Source: Imbricaverruca yamaguchii (taxonomy: Eukaryota; Arthropoda; Thecostraca; Neoverrucidae). From it: 64,000 nucleotides of DNA. The stretch's first letter is position 1; each line of letters starts with the position of its first letter. Made by a program: the position numbers and the translations under genes. Under the pieces are notes generated by a model, which worked only from the letters and a program-made list of their open reading frames with translations, made no database searches and was not told where the DNA came from. This document shows positions 17,136 through 28,900 of this stretch, in pieces. The stretch is taken from NCBI GenBank assembly GCA_034440575.1, contig JAOTOL010001601.1, forward strand, positions 2,276,001 to 2,340,000, in the 5' to 3' direction.

Positions 17136-17992
17136 CTTGCAATGATAGCCTCCGGAAGGCTGAGAGCCGCATGGCCGCCTTTGCTCTCCTGTCTCTTGGG
17201 CAGGCGGTTTCGGTAGGGTCGTGCCGGTCGCCGACTGTAGTCGTCACCATAGTCGTCACCATAGCTGTGACCGTAATCGTGGGCATCATTGTAGTAGTCG
17301 TCTTCCTGTCTCTCTGGCGGGCCGTGCGGGCGGCGCGGTACCGGCTGTCGCTTGCTCTGACTGTAGTCGGAAGCATGGTCATTACTATGGGTGTGACTGT
17401 AATCGTGGGCATCATTGTAGTAGTCGTCTTCCTGTCTCTCCGGCGGGCGGTGCGGGCGGCGCACCGGCTGTGGCTTGTTCGGACTGTAGTCGGAACCATA
17501 GTCATTACTATAGACGTGACTGTAATCGTGGGGGTCGTTGTAGTAGTCGTTGTGGCGGCGATCATTATGGTCACCTCGACGGTATTTTGTAGGCGAGTCT
17601 AGACTATTTTCATTGTAGGTACTTCGGTACCCATCGTACGAGTCGCTGCTGGAGTGATCATCGCGGTAGCGATCTCCACTGGAGCTGGTCGGGCGATCAT
17701 AGTTGTGGAACCAGTCACTGTTCGAAAGACCACCCGAGAAGTCGTTTCTTCCGGCATGGCTAGGCGAGTCGTGCTCAGCGTTGTAGTACTTGTCGTAGGA
17801 CTTGTCGTAGTCCAGGAAAGACTTGTCGATGGGGATGTACCGGTAGACGATCTGTTTGTGAGCGGCTGGCTGCGGCAGCTCCTCCACGGCGGTGGTGGTT
17901 GGCGACGTCTCGACTTGCGCCGCGGTGGTCATCACCACTGCCAGCAGCGGCAGCACCAGCAGCGGCAGCACCAGCAGCGTGCCGGCCGTCAT
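17136..17992 (-). CDS. Secreted Tyr/Asp-rich tandem-repeat protein (first coding exon)
   Basis: The start ATG at 17992-17990 has a good Kozak context (CTACCATGA). Residues 1-25 form a classic signal peptide (hydrophobic LLVLPLLVLPLLAVV, small residues before the likely cleavage at TTAA). A Thr-rich stretch and IVYRYIPIDKSF follow. Three ~40-residue repeats span about 149-188, 189-230 and 231-269, built as DDYYND(A/P)HDY, SH..SND..SDYS, QPV.RRPH.PPERQE. The exon ends after 285 codons plus two bases (AG) at a strong GTGAGT donor at 17135-17130; the apparent TGA stop lies inside that donor, so the protein probably continues in an exon not found. Composition (Tyr next to Asp/Glu, many His, Arg, Pro) suggests an extracellular matrix, cuticle or adhesive protein and possible tyrosine sulfation. 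The family is not recognised. The 120-bp DNA repeats leave the + strand open too, but only the - strand has a signal peptide. Confidence 0.7.
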
Positions 17993-18072
17993 GGTAGCCG
18001 GGTGAGCGCGTGTCGTCGGGTCGACCGGCCGGGACCAACTGGTGGCCACCCGCGGCCGCCGTCCGGGAGCCG

Positions 18073-18205
18073 GGCCGGCCACCGCCGCAGGCCACCGCCG
18101 CAGGGCACCGCCGCAGGCCACCGCCGCAGGCCACCGCCGCAGGCCACCGCCGCAGGCCACCGCCGCAGGCCACCGCCGCAGGGCACCGCCGCAGGCCACC
18201 GCCGC
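18073..18205. repeat. 13-bp GC-rich minisatellite upstream of the secreted-protein gene
   Basis: About ten copies of CCACCGCCGCAGG, with GCACCGCCGCAGG variants, lie 80-210 bp upstream of the start codon at 17992. They probably fall in its 5' UTR or promoter. The extended open frame through them has no other sign of coding. Confidence 0.92.
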
Positions 18206-18309
18206 TCTGTCCTGCGTCGCCGGCCAACTGGCGGACGTGTCGACGCCGGCCGCCGCCCCGCCTGCACACCGCCAGGTCGTGTTCGCATGGATAACACAGC
18301 GCTGTCACC

Positions 18310-18685
18310 ACCGGCGGTCGGGTGACAGGTACACCTGCCGAGACCTGATACCAGCGCCGTGTTCGAAGGTGTACGGACCACCGAAGTCGTTACACGACAC
18401 GGTCATCAGACAGATACACCTGCCGAGACGTGATACCAGCGCCGTGTCGGGGGGTGTGCGGACCACCGAGGTCGTGACACAAGGTCGGGTGACAGGTACA
18501 CCTGCCGAGACGTGATACCAACGACGTGTCGGGGGGTGTACGGACCGCCGAGGTCGTGACACGACACGGTCATGAGACAGATACACCTGCCGAGACCTGA
18601 TCCAGCGCCGTGTCGGGAGGTGTGCAGACCACGGAGGTCGTGACACAACACGGTTAGGTGTCAGGTGTACACCTGCCGAGACCTG
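18310..18685. repeat. ~85-bp satellite, ~4.5 copies
   Basis: The motif ACACCTGCCGAGACSTGATA recurs at about 18330, 18417, 18499, 18585 and 18670, spaced 82-87 bp apart. CGTGTCGGGRGGTGT and ACCGAGGTCGTGACAC also recur in each unit. Confidence 0.92.
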
Positions 18686-18834
18686 AACAATTTTGGGAAA
18701 ATTTATACTCTTTCTGGATCTCAACGCTCTGAAAACGGAAGGATGCCACTTATGGCCTCACGTTGGAACTGAAGATGGGTCAGGTCGCCCGGGTCGATCA
18801 GGCCAGGCCAGCTTGGTCTTTAGTCTGACCGGGT

Positions 18835-19645
18835 CAGGCTTGTCTTCAGCCTGGTCTACAGCCTCGTCCACAGCCTGGTATACAGCCTGTTCTTCAGCCT
18901 GGTCTACAGCCTGGTCCACAGTGGTCTACAGCCTGATCCACAGCCTGGCATACAGCCTAGTGTAGCCTACAGCCTACAGCGTGGTCCACAGACTGGTCTA
19001 CAGCCTGGTCTTCAGCCTGGTATACAGCCTGGTCCACAGCCTGGTATGCATCTTGGTTCACAGTCTGGTCTACAGCCTGATATACAGCCTGATCTTCATG
19101 CTTTTCTACAGCCTAGACCACAGCCTGGTATACAGCCTGGTATACAGCCTGGTCTTCAGCCTGGTATTCAGCCTGGTCTACAGCCTGGTCCACAGCCTGG
19201 TCCACAGCCTGGTCTACAGCCTGGTATACAGCCTGGTCTACAGCCTGGTCCACAGCCTGGTCCACAGCCTGGTCTACAGCCTGGTCTACAGCCTGGTCCA
19301 CAGCCTGGTCCACAGCCTGGTCTACAGCCTGGTATACAGCCTGATCCACAGCCTGGTCCACAGCCTGGTCCACAGCCTGGTCTACAGCCTGGTCTACAGC
19401 CTGGTCCACAGCCTGGTCTACAGCCTGGTCTACAGCCTGGTCTTCAGCCTGGTCTACAGCCTGGTCCACAGCCTGGTCTACAGCCTGGTCTACAGCCCGG
19501 ATTATCAGCCTAGTCTACGGCCTGGTATGCAGCCTGGTCTACAGCCTGGTCCATAGCCTGGTCCACAGCGTGGTATACAGCCTGGTCTTCAGCCTGGTCC
19601 ACAGCCCGACCTATAGCCTGGTCTACAGCCCGGCCGAGCACAGCC
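18835..19645. repeat. 12-bp minisatellite (CAGCCTGGTMYA)n, ~65 copies
   Basis: The unit is CAGCCTGGT followed by CTA, CCA, ATA or CTT. Because 12 is a multiple of 3, several frames stay open on both strands: a VYSLVHSL or QPGLQPGP peptide on + and VDQAVDQA on -. No start context, splice site or neighbouring exon supports expression. Confidence 0.95.
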
Positions 19646-19649
19646 GTCG

Positions 19650-21900
19650 GACGGATTGTGAGCCGGCGTCTGATGACATATGGAGAGCGTCCCACGACGC
19701 CGGCTGTCAGACCGGGGCAGCTGGAATGGCATGCTGCTCCGACAGTCTACAGCACAAGCTCAATTGTAGCGGCGGAAGCCAGACGATAACCATCAGGGCA
19801 GTGCCGCCTTCCCTATTTGCCTCCCGTCGGAGGGAATTATTTGTTGAGAGGCGAATGCCGATCGCCCAAATTTAGTGGCGGTGCCAGCTTAATGGAAAAC
19901 GGGCAAGTTCCATCACGAAACTTTTTCTTTTGACAAAATGCGAGCATTTCCAAAGAAAGCTTGCGGTGTGAAATGTCATAATACGAAAATTACAATAGCA
20001 GTTCTCATTCTGAGTGATACAATTGCGATTTGCTGAGCTGCAGCGAAAAGCTATGGGAGATTTAAAAGCGGGCCGGGCTGGGCCGCTCAGATGAACATTC
20101 GCCGCATGTACGCGGGAGTGGACCCGTTCAAGCTTCGCCCTCGCTCGTAATAATTGTCTCCCACCTTGGGAATAGTTGCTGACTACTAGCATCCTAGCTG
20201 CACTTGTTTCGGAGCATGCCACAGGATCAGCTGGAGTGGCTGGTTTTGGGCTGTAATGAAGTCAACTTCGCACCCCTCTTTCGAATTGCGTTTGGCAGCC
20301 TAATCACGGCTGTTCCCATATGTCGCGACTTGTCGGCGCCAGCGTCAGTTAGCCGGCTCACGCTGACGCTGCAGTTGATTCCTCCAGCTCCATTGTGACG
20401 GATGACGTGCTTGGTCGGTTCGGGCGCGACAGCACCCGACCACCGTCTCCTATTGTGCCCATGTACATGGTGGCATTCCACCGTCATATGGGGCGTCACC
20501 GTTGCGGACGTAGAGCAGGGGGCTGGTGGGAGTACGACGACTGGACCACTTCGTTCGTCGTGTGGTACAATAGGTGACATCGGCCAATGATAGGCAAAAC
20601 ACATTGGGTTTGCGAACAGTTGTCGCGAAGCGAGGGAAACCATAGACTGTCGGGCGAACCGAACTTGCTTACAGAGTGCTCAGACGTCATACCAGGCCTG
20701 AGCGGGAGCAGCCCACAGAGGTGGTTGGTGCTACGCTGAGAGATGGTGACGATTGACTGAAGGCAAATTGCTCGGAAAATGTTATCAATGTAACGATGGG
20801 GGGACGAAGACGCTGACTGAATGACGAAAGGTATCTTGGCTCACTGCATATCTGAAGCAGCTCCTTATTAAGTCATATGTCTATCAGATATGAGAGCATC
20901 CCAGGTGTCAGCTAAACAGTCATGCAAACAGACATACACGTCATACAAACAGGAAATATGCAAGCATAATCTCACTACTGAACTCATAATGAAGCTTGTC
21001 GCATCCCCGAAATCAAAACAACATGATACCGAGTGAAGGATTCATGTCTCTGAGGTTGCCGAGAACTTTAATTCGGCAGACATTGGTTTCTTTGCATTGA
21101 ATATTTCACATTAATCACTGGCCTCGGGAATAATCGGTTGAGCATTGCTCCTCGTTCGAAACTACACATAATGACATCTACCTACTTCGGCGGCGAGTGG
21201 CGACATTGCTTTGCTGGAACTGGTGGGGCTTCGATCCCTGAACAGTCAGCCGTGCGGAATGCGGCCACGGCCGGCTGTGCTGGTTACTCAAGCATGAAAC
21301 AACGGTTCGGCGGGGGCTCGGCGACTGGCTGTAGGTACTCCGGAACCCAGATAAACTAGCCGGAGCCCCACTGACATACAAAACTCCCTTTCAGATCCAC
21401 TACCCACCCGACCAGCACCATGACGACAGGCATCGTTGGTCCTCCCTTCAGCACCGTGGGCCCCGGTAGCCGGCGCCAGGAGATATTTGTATCTCTGTGA
21501 ATGGTACAATGATCCCGTTGCTGCAGTACTAAGGTCGTACCTAATGCCAATGTGATTTTCACTGGCTTTGGTTTCCATGATGCAGCTGCGGTTCTACGAT
21601 ACCGTAACATTTCCGAACGATCCGCGCTGGCGGCAGGGAACAGTAACCTGCGTGTTGCAAGTGACGAGGTCTCGTGTTTCCCGACCGACTTTATGCTTGG
21701 GCTACTGACTGACTTACCAGGTCAGACTGAATGTGGCCATCCGCAGACATATCGAGCGTTTTCACATGAAATCGTCATCCATGTCCAAACCATAATCAAT
21801 ACGGGCTTAATGTATTTTGCGTAACACTTCTCTCTATCTTGGGACAGAAATGTTGTGTATTTTTACATTTTAACCTATAAGTGAAGGGTCAGATGAGGTC
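19650..21900. other. No gene recognised
   Basis: Single-copy sequence. TTTAAAAG at about 20059 followed about 27 bp later by a CTCAG initiator-like site might be a core promoter for a + strand transcript, but no coding exon follows that I can identify. Confidence 0.35.
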
Positions 21901-21906
21901 GAAGCG

Positions 21907-22605
21907 TTAATCTCGTTCGGGAACTTCCGAAATAGTGCCAGATGACACTACTTTCCGGTATTGAGGATAACAACCGAGAAGTTCAGAACCTTGACCTAAT
22001 CGACCAGACACACTTAATTGACTCATAGGCGGGAAAACGTTACCTGAGATCACATTGGGCCATTGGCCTCGAATAACCTTTGGGGGGTCAACGACATATG
22101 CTATCCGGTTAGTTGAATTTGTCAACGTACTGGGCATAGCAATGGCCATTGAGACTTCGATGGCTTGGCCTCGATGAAGAAATACAAATACTTCGCGATC
22201 TCGGCGAAAAACAGCTCGACATACACCACCTTCTGTCCGGGGTGTACTTAGCACCGACGTCGGCACCCGGACTAATCCGCTACTGCGGGAACCTTTCCGC
22301 AAATTGTGCACGGCCGAATTGCCCACACACACATCGCACACACGTCGTGAGCAAAGGTCACAACAGCGGGGGTGTCGGCATATTCCGCCCGGTAGATAAG
22401 CAGACAGTTTGACAGCACAAGACACCAGTCGGCCTCGAGCGAACTGATGTCCGGACATGTGGGCATTGCGCATGACGTTTGACAGGCCAACGATCTGAAA
22501 TGACATCCCCACTTGTTTGTCCGCGAGGTCAGCAAAGGATGTTCCATCGGCGACGCCAAATAGCGAGGGCTGGACTATTTGCGACTTCCGTGGTCGCGAT
22601 AACAC
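21907..22605 (-). other. Longest non-repetitive unexplained open frame (232 codons)
   Basis: An uninterrupted - strand frame, Cys-rich in the middle (HPRCCDLCSRRVCDVCVG). I do not recognise it. It has no signal peptide and no known domain. An open frame of this size can occur by chance in 64 kb of this composition, so it is recorded without a gene claim. Confidence 0.2.
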
Positions 22606-23106
22606 AAATATGTGGGAGATTACATGCCTTGTACAGGCGGATGTTAGTGGGCGACTGCCTGGGTGGGGCTAGGTGTGCTCAGTTTGGTTGTCCAGGAGCG
22701 CCTGAGCTAGCCGCGTGTGAACTGACGATGCTAACACCATAAAGTGAACGCATCAGGTGCAGAACTTCTGAAAATATACCAGGTTCCACCATGTTAGACA
22801 TTCCATACCGTAATGACTTCAGTGCAACAATTGCAACGCTTTTCTAAAAAATATGCATACATTCGGCGCTATTTCGCCAAGTGCAGGCCGAAAACCGTGC
22901 ACTATGCCATACCCTATACTCTGGTGTACACTACTTATACTGCTCTGATGTACTCATTCAGGGAAAGCACACCTTGGCGGCATAAGTTTGAATAGGGACA
23001 AACAACGCCACGCATGAGACCAGTTAAGCCAGAAACCAGGCGGGCGAAAGGGGTGTTCGACATGAAAAGTGCCATTTCAGATCCAAGAGGTCACGAGGCC
23101 TAGTTT

Positions 23107-23373
23107 GACAATATATTAACGTATCGGGCGCTGCTCGCGGAGCTCGGGTATCGTGGCATCCGCGCTAAAGGAACTGCTAGGAAAAACCGTATGGAAAAAT
23201 GTTCCACAAAACGAACTAAGATCCTTCAAAAAGAGAAACCATGTACGTTTGACTACCAGTTTGAAATGGCGGAAGAAGTCCTGGAAGCCCGCTGGAATGA
23301 TAAAGTAATCAGCGTGATGCATCTTGCATTTTCAGATGAATATGCAAGATGGCAAATCAGCCAAGTTCCCTAA
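23107..23373 (+). pseudogene. piggyBac-type transposase fragment
   Basis: One frame reads DNILTYRALLAELGYRGI, RAKGTARKNRMEKC, EKPCTFDYQFEMAEEVLEAR, WNDKVISVMH and ends at TAA (23371-23373). The order FDN...L...RG.RA.GT.R.NR...CP, then DY, then ..RW.D...V fits the C-terminal catalytic half of PGBD/piggyBac transposases. No ITR or full-length frame is visible, so this is a relic. Confidence 0.75.
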
Positions 23374-23379
23374 CAGAAC

Positions 23380-25220
23380 ACATTTGACTGTCTGTAAAGA
23401 CAGGAGCCGAAACAATAATCAATGCTCATATTGGCTGCATTACTTCGAGCCAGCGGTCATTTGCTTGCACCCCCGAGCACCCGAGCACCAAGGGGCAGCA
23501 GCCGTGCCAGATCAAGCGCGCGCGGCGTCCGAACCGTGCGCATAGTTCAGGGCTAGCGGAACCTTTTGGTACCGGACCATATCTTGAAAACGGCTGGAGA
23601 TAACTAAATAATGTTTTTCTCTCACAACTTCGTACTTGTTCGATTATGAGACTAGCCCAAAAATAATCAAAATTGGTCGGCGAATTATGCATCCGCTCCA
23701 TAACGGGTTAAGAAAGGGACTTCGATAAAATGTATACGCATACATATACATAATCAGTGAACGGATATCAACAGAACACATGCATATAATCGTGTGCACT
23801 GACCCGAAGCCTACCTGTTACCAATTGAGGAAAATTAAAACATTTCCAAGTAGTCCATGTGCCCTAAATCCCAAATAACTAACCAAAACATTTCAAGTCC
23901 AGGGAAAATACTTCCGACCCTAAAAACGCATTTCTGTTCAGGGTTCACTAGATTTACACCGCTCCCATCCCGCCTTCGAACCAAAAAAGGACTTTCTTCA
24001 GTGTCGGCAGCTTGCTTATAAGTTGTCATAACACCATAGGAGGCGAGATAATGGGGGTGGTTTCACTAACCTCAATTCCCCGTACGTCAAGAAAGCCGTG
24101 AGTAAACGGGGGTTGATTTCGGTTGGAGCGAAGTTATTTAACACACCCGATGTGAATGGGAAGTATTACGCCATTCTGGCGGCGTTTCGTTTTCGGCCGT
24201 CTGGCCAGTGCACTCAAATAATAAACGGAAGAGAATAAAGGATGCATCCAATAATTTATTACGTGGGCCCGACCGAAAAAAAAAACCAATGTAGTCGGTC
24301 AGATTTCGGCGTGCCGAAAAATTCTGGTGTCCCGAGGTGAAAACCACAAAATGTATTCCATGATCCCTTCAGTTGCTAAGGGCTGCCACCTTCGCTGCGC
24401 TTTTGAACAGAAAAGTCAGCCGTTCACTCATACACAAAATTGAAATATTATGATTGCCGCCTGGGATGTGCAAACGTTATGAACTAAATAATCGACCACG
24501 AAAAAACGCGTTTTCAGCCTCGCATTAGCGAATTAAATTGGTCCATAACCTGTGGCCTTTCGGATTCGCTCATAATCACAAATCACAGGCCGACCAGAGG
24601 TGAAGGGCGATACAGCAACAGCTCACGACAAACGCACCGTCCCGGGAACGAGTTTATTTAAGATCTGGACGCGTCAAGCCAGCACATTGGCGAGCCGCGT
24701 CGCCGACAGCCACTGCAGCGGCCAGGTCGCCGAGCGTGCCGCTGACCGCACCGGCTCCCCACTGCTGCACTGGTCCATGTTGCCGAGTCCCAACACGGTG
24801 GGCGGGAAATGTTTGCCGACCGACGGCTGCGGCTAACAGTCGCCTGCAACCACACCACACGGCCGTCACAACTCCACAACGGCTAAACCTGAGGCTAAAC
24901 CACAACGGCACAACGGCTAAAGATACATACCTGAGAATGCATGCTATCTTCTCTCGCCGTCGCCACCACGTGAATAATTATCACAGCTTTCCTTTGATTT
25001 TTGGTAAAATATTTTGCCAAAAGGGTTCAGCAAAAGTAGTCAAGCAGTGCATAAGCGTCGCAGCCTTCATTGTCTGAGCATCCGAAACCACTCATCAAGC
25101 AAAAAGTACGTTTATCACATGCGCCTTTGTTCCTTTGTAATCAATGCTCAATTATATTTCTCAGAACTACTTAAGGCAGATCCGCATTTTTCACGTCATT
25201 GGATGAAAGCATGGGCCATG
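23380..25220. other. No gene recognised
   Basis: Contains a GC-rich stretch at about 24650-24850 with open frames on both strands and no known domain. It is perhaps part of an unidentified transposon, but no LTR or terminal repeat pair was found. Confidence 0.4.
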
Positions 25221-25227
25221 GCGATTC

Positions 25228-25345
25228 AACTTAGATGGGCCTCAGCAGCTCAGTGGTTAAGCTGAGCTCCTCACACAATAAGTATGGATTTGAACGCACC
25301 CTACATTCAGTCATACGACAAATCCCATTCGATAGAGTTTGAACT
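25228..25345 (+). mobile_element. tRNA-derived SINE fragment
   Basis: CTCAGCAGCTCAGTGGTTAA resembles box A and GGATTTGAACGC box B, about 40 bp apart. The downstream CATACGACAAATCCCATTCG differs from the other SINE family in the window. Confidence 0.55.
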
Positions 25346-25457
25346 CATCCAACCGAAGAAGAAAGTTGCATCAACATTTTCGTTTTCCTTAACATACCAT
25401 GTTTTCATGTAAAGAAAATCTGTGACATCAGACATTGAGTGAAAATACAAACTCGTA

Positions 25458-25463
25458 TTTAAT
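25458..25463 (-). terminator. EIF3C: Candidate poly(A) signal ATTAAA of eIF3c
   Basis: The reverse strand reads ATTAAA about 175 bp after the stop codon, in AT-rich context suitable for an mRNA 3' end. It is the nearest canonical variant downstream of the stop. Confidence 0.5.
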
Positions 25464-25638
25464 GATTCAGAAACCTTGCAGTCAATACAAACTTATCGGA
25501 AACAAATATTCTGTACACCAAATGAAATCCCTGTGACGCTCATGCAATTGGGTACCAATCGTAGACAGCTTCATGGAAAGCTTCATGGAGAGCACGCCCA
25601 GCTCGGTGGCACCACAGCGACGACGAAGCCCGACTGAC

Positions 25639-25959
25639 CTAGCGACGGCCGCCGCGCATGTCACGCATGCCGCCGCGCTGGTTGCGGTTGCCCCAGTCGC
25701 GGCCGCCGCCGCCGCGGCCGTAGCCGCCCGCTACGTTCGGCACGCGGTCGTTGCGCGGGAACGGCGGCCGGTCGCCGTAGGCGCGGCCGCCGCCGCCGCG
25801 GCCGTAGTGCACGTCGCGACCCTGCTTCATCTCCAGCAGCCGCTCGTTGTTCTCGACGAAGTTGGCCAGCTTGTCGGCCAGCTGGAGCGCCATCGACTGC
25901 AGTCGGCTGGGCTCCGTGCGGTGCATCACCACCGTCTGCGACGGCTCGTCCAGCGACGC
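25639..25959 (-). CDS. EIF3C: eIF3c last coding exon, RGG-rich C-terminus
   Basis: Acceptor GGCGGCACAG, stop TAG at 25641-25639. Encodes [40 protein letters not shown], then a Gly/Arg tail with GRGGGGR and [12 protein letters not shown]. The tail length and RGG content vary between species. Confidence 0.95.
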   Translation of the reverse strand, partial: ASLDEPSQTVVMHRTEPSRLQSMALQLADKLANFVENNERLLEMKQGRDVHYGRGGGGRAYGDRPPFPRNDRVPNVAGGYGRGGGGRDWGNRNQRGGMRDMRGGRR

Positions 25960-28900
25960 CTGTGCCGCCACACGGGTCATCTCAGTTCAGGCCACACAGC
26001 GGGGCCATATTCGGTCACACAGCGGGGCCATATTCGGTCACACAGCGGGGCCATTTTCGGTCCAACAGCGGGGCCATTTTCGGTCACACTGGGGCTGTCA
26101 CGCAACAGACTCACAAGGTAAGCTTGTATTGGGATTCATTTAATGTTTAGCATTTGGGCGCTGTATGACCAATGCAGTCGATGAGCCCCTGAGCCCAAAT
26201 AACCAACCAACTAATGTTTAGCGTTTACATTTACCGAATATTACGACCTGCAATATTGTCCTTGCTATTCGGGCTTAATGGGGCATTAATTACGTTCGTT
26301 TATAGTGTTCTGCAATCTACAATGAACTCCATACACTAAAAACTAGCACTTACAAATCTGGTCACATACATATTGCCACATGGGAAAGGTTGCATGGGGA
26401 AGGGAGATGGGGAGGAAGGAAGTCAATGGGAAAGGAAGGGGAGGGAAGAGGATGGGAACGAGGAAGAAGAGAGAGGAAGAGGGAGATGGAGGGTGAGAGG
26501 ACAGGGAGGGGAGAGGGTAAATGAATAGGAAAGATTGTGAACGTCATTGCCTCCATGAACAGCCGTAATATGTAATTGTAAGTGCAGACCTGATGTAAAG
26601 TAGCACACATACGGCAAAAAGACAAGACCAGGTGAACAAGAAAAAAGAGTGGCAGAAATACTCAACTGTAAATCAAATCGAAATGAAGCAGCCTAGTACT
26701 CTTCGGGAGTGCGGGCTCATTTCCGGCACCAATAATGCACCAGTAATCACATTGGATGCGAGGGGGCGACAAAGAACCCGACGAGCCGAGCTCAGTCTTA
26801 TGAAAACGAAACGCATTTAATACCTGGCACATGTCATGCTTCGAATCTAGTACCATCAGCCACCGACAATTGGTTGGTTATTGGTTTCACGACACATCGA
26901 CCATTGAGTCATGTAGCGTCGCCAATCTCTCACGCCGATTGGTCGCGGGCGAAGAGTAGCGACAGGTGGGACTCGAACGCCACCGACAATTAAATGCGCC
27001 TTATATTCAGATGTCTGAATGACTATTATTGGACTGTATCGCTGAGCCGGCTGGTTGGTTGGTTGTTTGTTTGGCTATTGGGATTTAGAGGCGCGCCGGC
27101 TACATTGGTCATCAGCGGCGCGCGAAGGATCTCGGGCGGACGGCCCGGTCTCACCGCCACTCACCATCAGCTCGGCGTTGATGATCATCTTGCTGACGAT
27201 GCTGTGGACGTCGGTGACGGCCAGTTCGAACAGGTCGGCCATGGTCACCATCGACACCGAGTCGTACACGTTGCTGTAGCTGAAGAGATAGGTGCGCAGC
27301 GTCTCCTCCTGGATCTTGCGCGTCAGCATGGCGCGCACTCGATCGGCGCGCACCTGGTCCCCGTTGTAGAACCGATCCCACACCTGAACACACACACACA
27401 GGTCAGCTATATGGTCGCCGTTGTAGAACCGATCCAACACCTGAACACCCACACACAGGTCAGCTATATGGTCGCCGTTGTAGAACCTATCCCACACCTG
27501 AATACCCACACACAGGCCAGCTATATGGTCGCCGTTGTAGAACCTATCCTACACCTGAACACACACAGGTCAGCTATATGGTCGCCGTTGTAGAACCGAT
27601 CCCACACCTGAACACACACAGGTCAGCTATATGGTCGCCGTTGTAGAACCGATCCTACACCTGAACACACACAGGTCAGCTATATGGTCGCCGTTGTAGA
27701 ACCGATCCTACACCTGAACACACACAGGTCAGCTATATGGTCGCCGTTGTAGAACCGATCCCACACCTGAACACACACAGGTCAGCTATATGGTCGCCGT
27801 TGTAGAACCGATCCTACACCTGAACACACAAACAGGTCGGCTATATACATAGTCATATCAAATCATATCACACGAACCCGTTGCGCCGAGGTGAAATGCA
27901 CGTATCTCTCTCTCTCTTACACCAACACGAGCATGATCCACCCTCAAGTTGTCAACATGACGACATTTAAGTGATTTTGGCTTGCCTTCCATTGAACCAC
28001 ACCCGACTCACCGACAGCCATTTGTGGTCGTCCCCAGCCGTCATTCTAGACGATGTACAATGCCCGACCGCCCATGAAGCATTTACTGATGGAATGCACC
28101 CGCTGAATTCAATTGGTGTCATCATACACATTTTTATCTGCGCACTTTGACGCTGACAAGGGGTTTAGCCAATATACTAGGTAACCACCACCTACAACTA
28201 ATACACCTTGTTCTGACTTGCATAACACACTAGTTTAGTCTAACGAACGAAATGCAAGCCAGAAATTATCGTCTGTTGTTCCTCCAGAAATCCATGTTGT
28301 TTAAGCTCCTCGAGGCATTTACAGCATATAAGTAGCCACTGCACCTGTTGCACTCACGTACTTGTGAAGGTCGTGGAACTTTACAAAACGCGAAGCTTTC
28401 AATACAATAGACTCGAAACTGATTGTCTGCTAATCCTCGGATTTTCTGGATTGCCCACTTTATACGTCCACAAATCGCAGAAGGCCCAGTTGGGCGAAGA
28501 AACAGGTAATAAACAACCAACCAGCTTCCAATGACTGTCAAACTTAACCAGACCACCGCATCGCCCCTCGGTCGCCGCAGATGAACCATCTGCGGTTGAT
28601 TCACTTCCCAAATGTATGTCCACATTTTTCAACACTGGGAGTCGAAACGTGTAAATAAACAAATGTTCTTCCATATATGACCCCGACATGTGATGACGCT
28701 TCTGGGATCATGAGCACTCACAGGGACTGCGAGAAACACCTGCTCTTTTCGTCTGTACAATGGGCCAGACAGTCTCTCCTTTTCCGCTGTGCACTAGGCA
28801 CAGTCTCCTCTTGTCTTGCGGTCAGACAAAACCTGCCGAAGTATCGGCTGCTTGTCCTCTTGGTCTACCCTGTGACGCTCGGCGTTGCCCGCCGCGACCG

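Noticed and set aside
17221..17602. + strand hydrophobic frame (VVTIVVTIAVTVIVGIIVVVV...)
   Set aside because: It is the antisense of the DDYYND repeats in the secreted protein; the - strand has the signal peptide, Kozak ATG and donor.
18310..19645. CRISPR-like array
   Set aside because: Units are tandem without unique spacers and the genome is eukaryotic.
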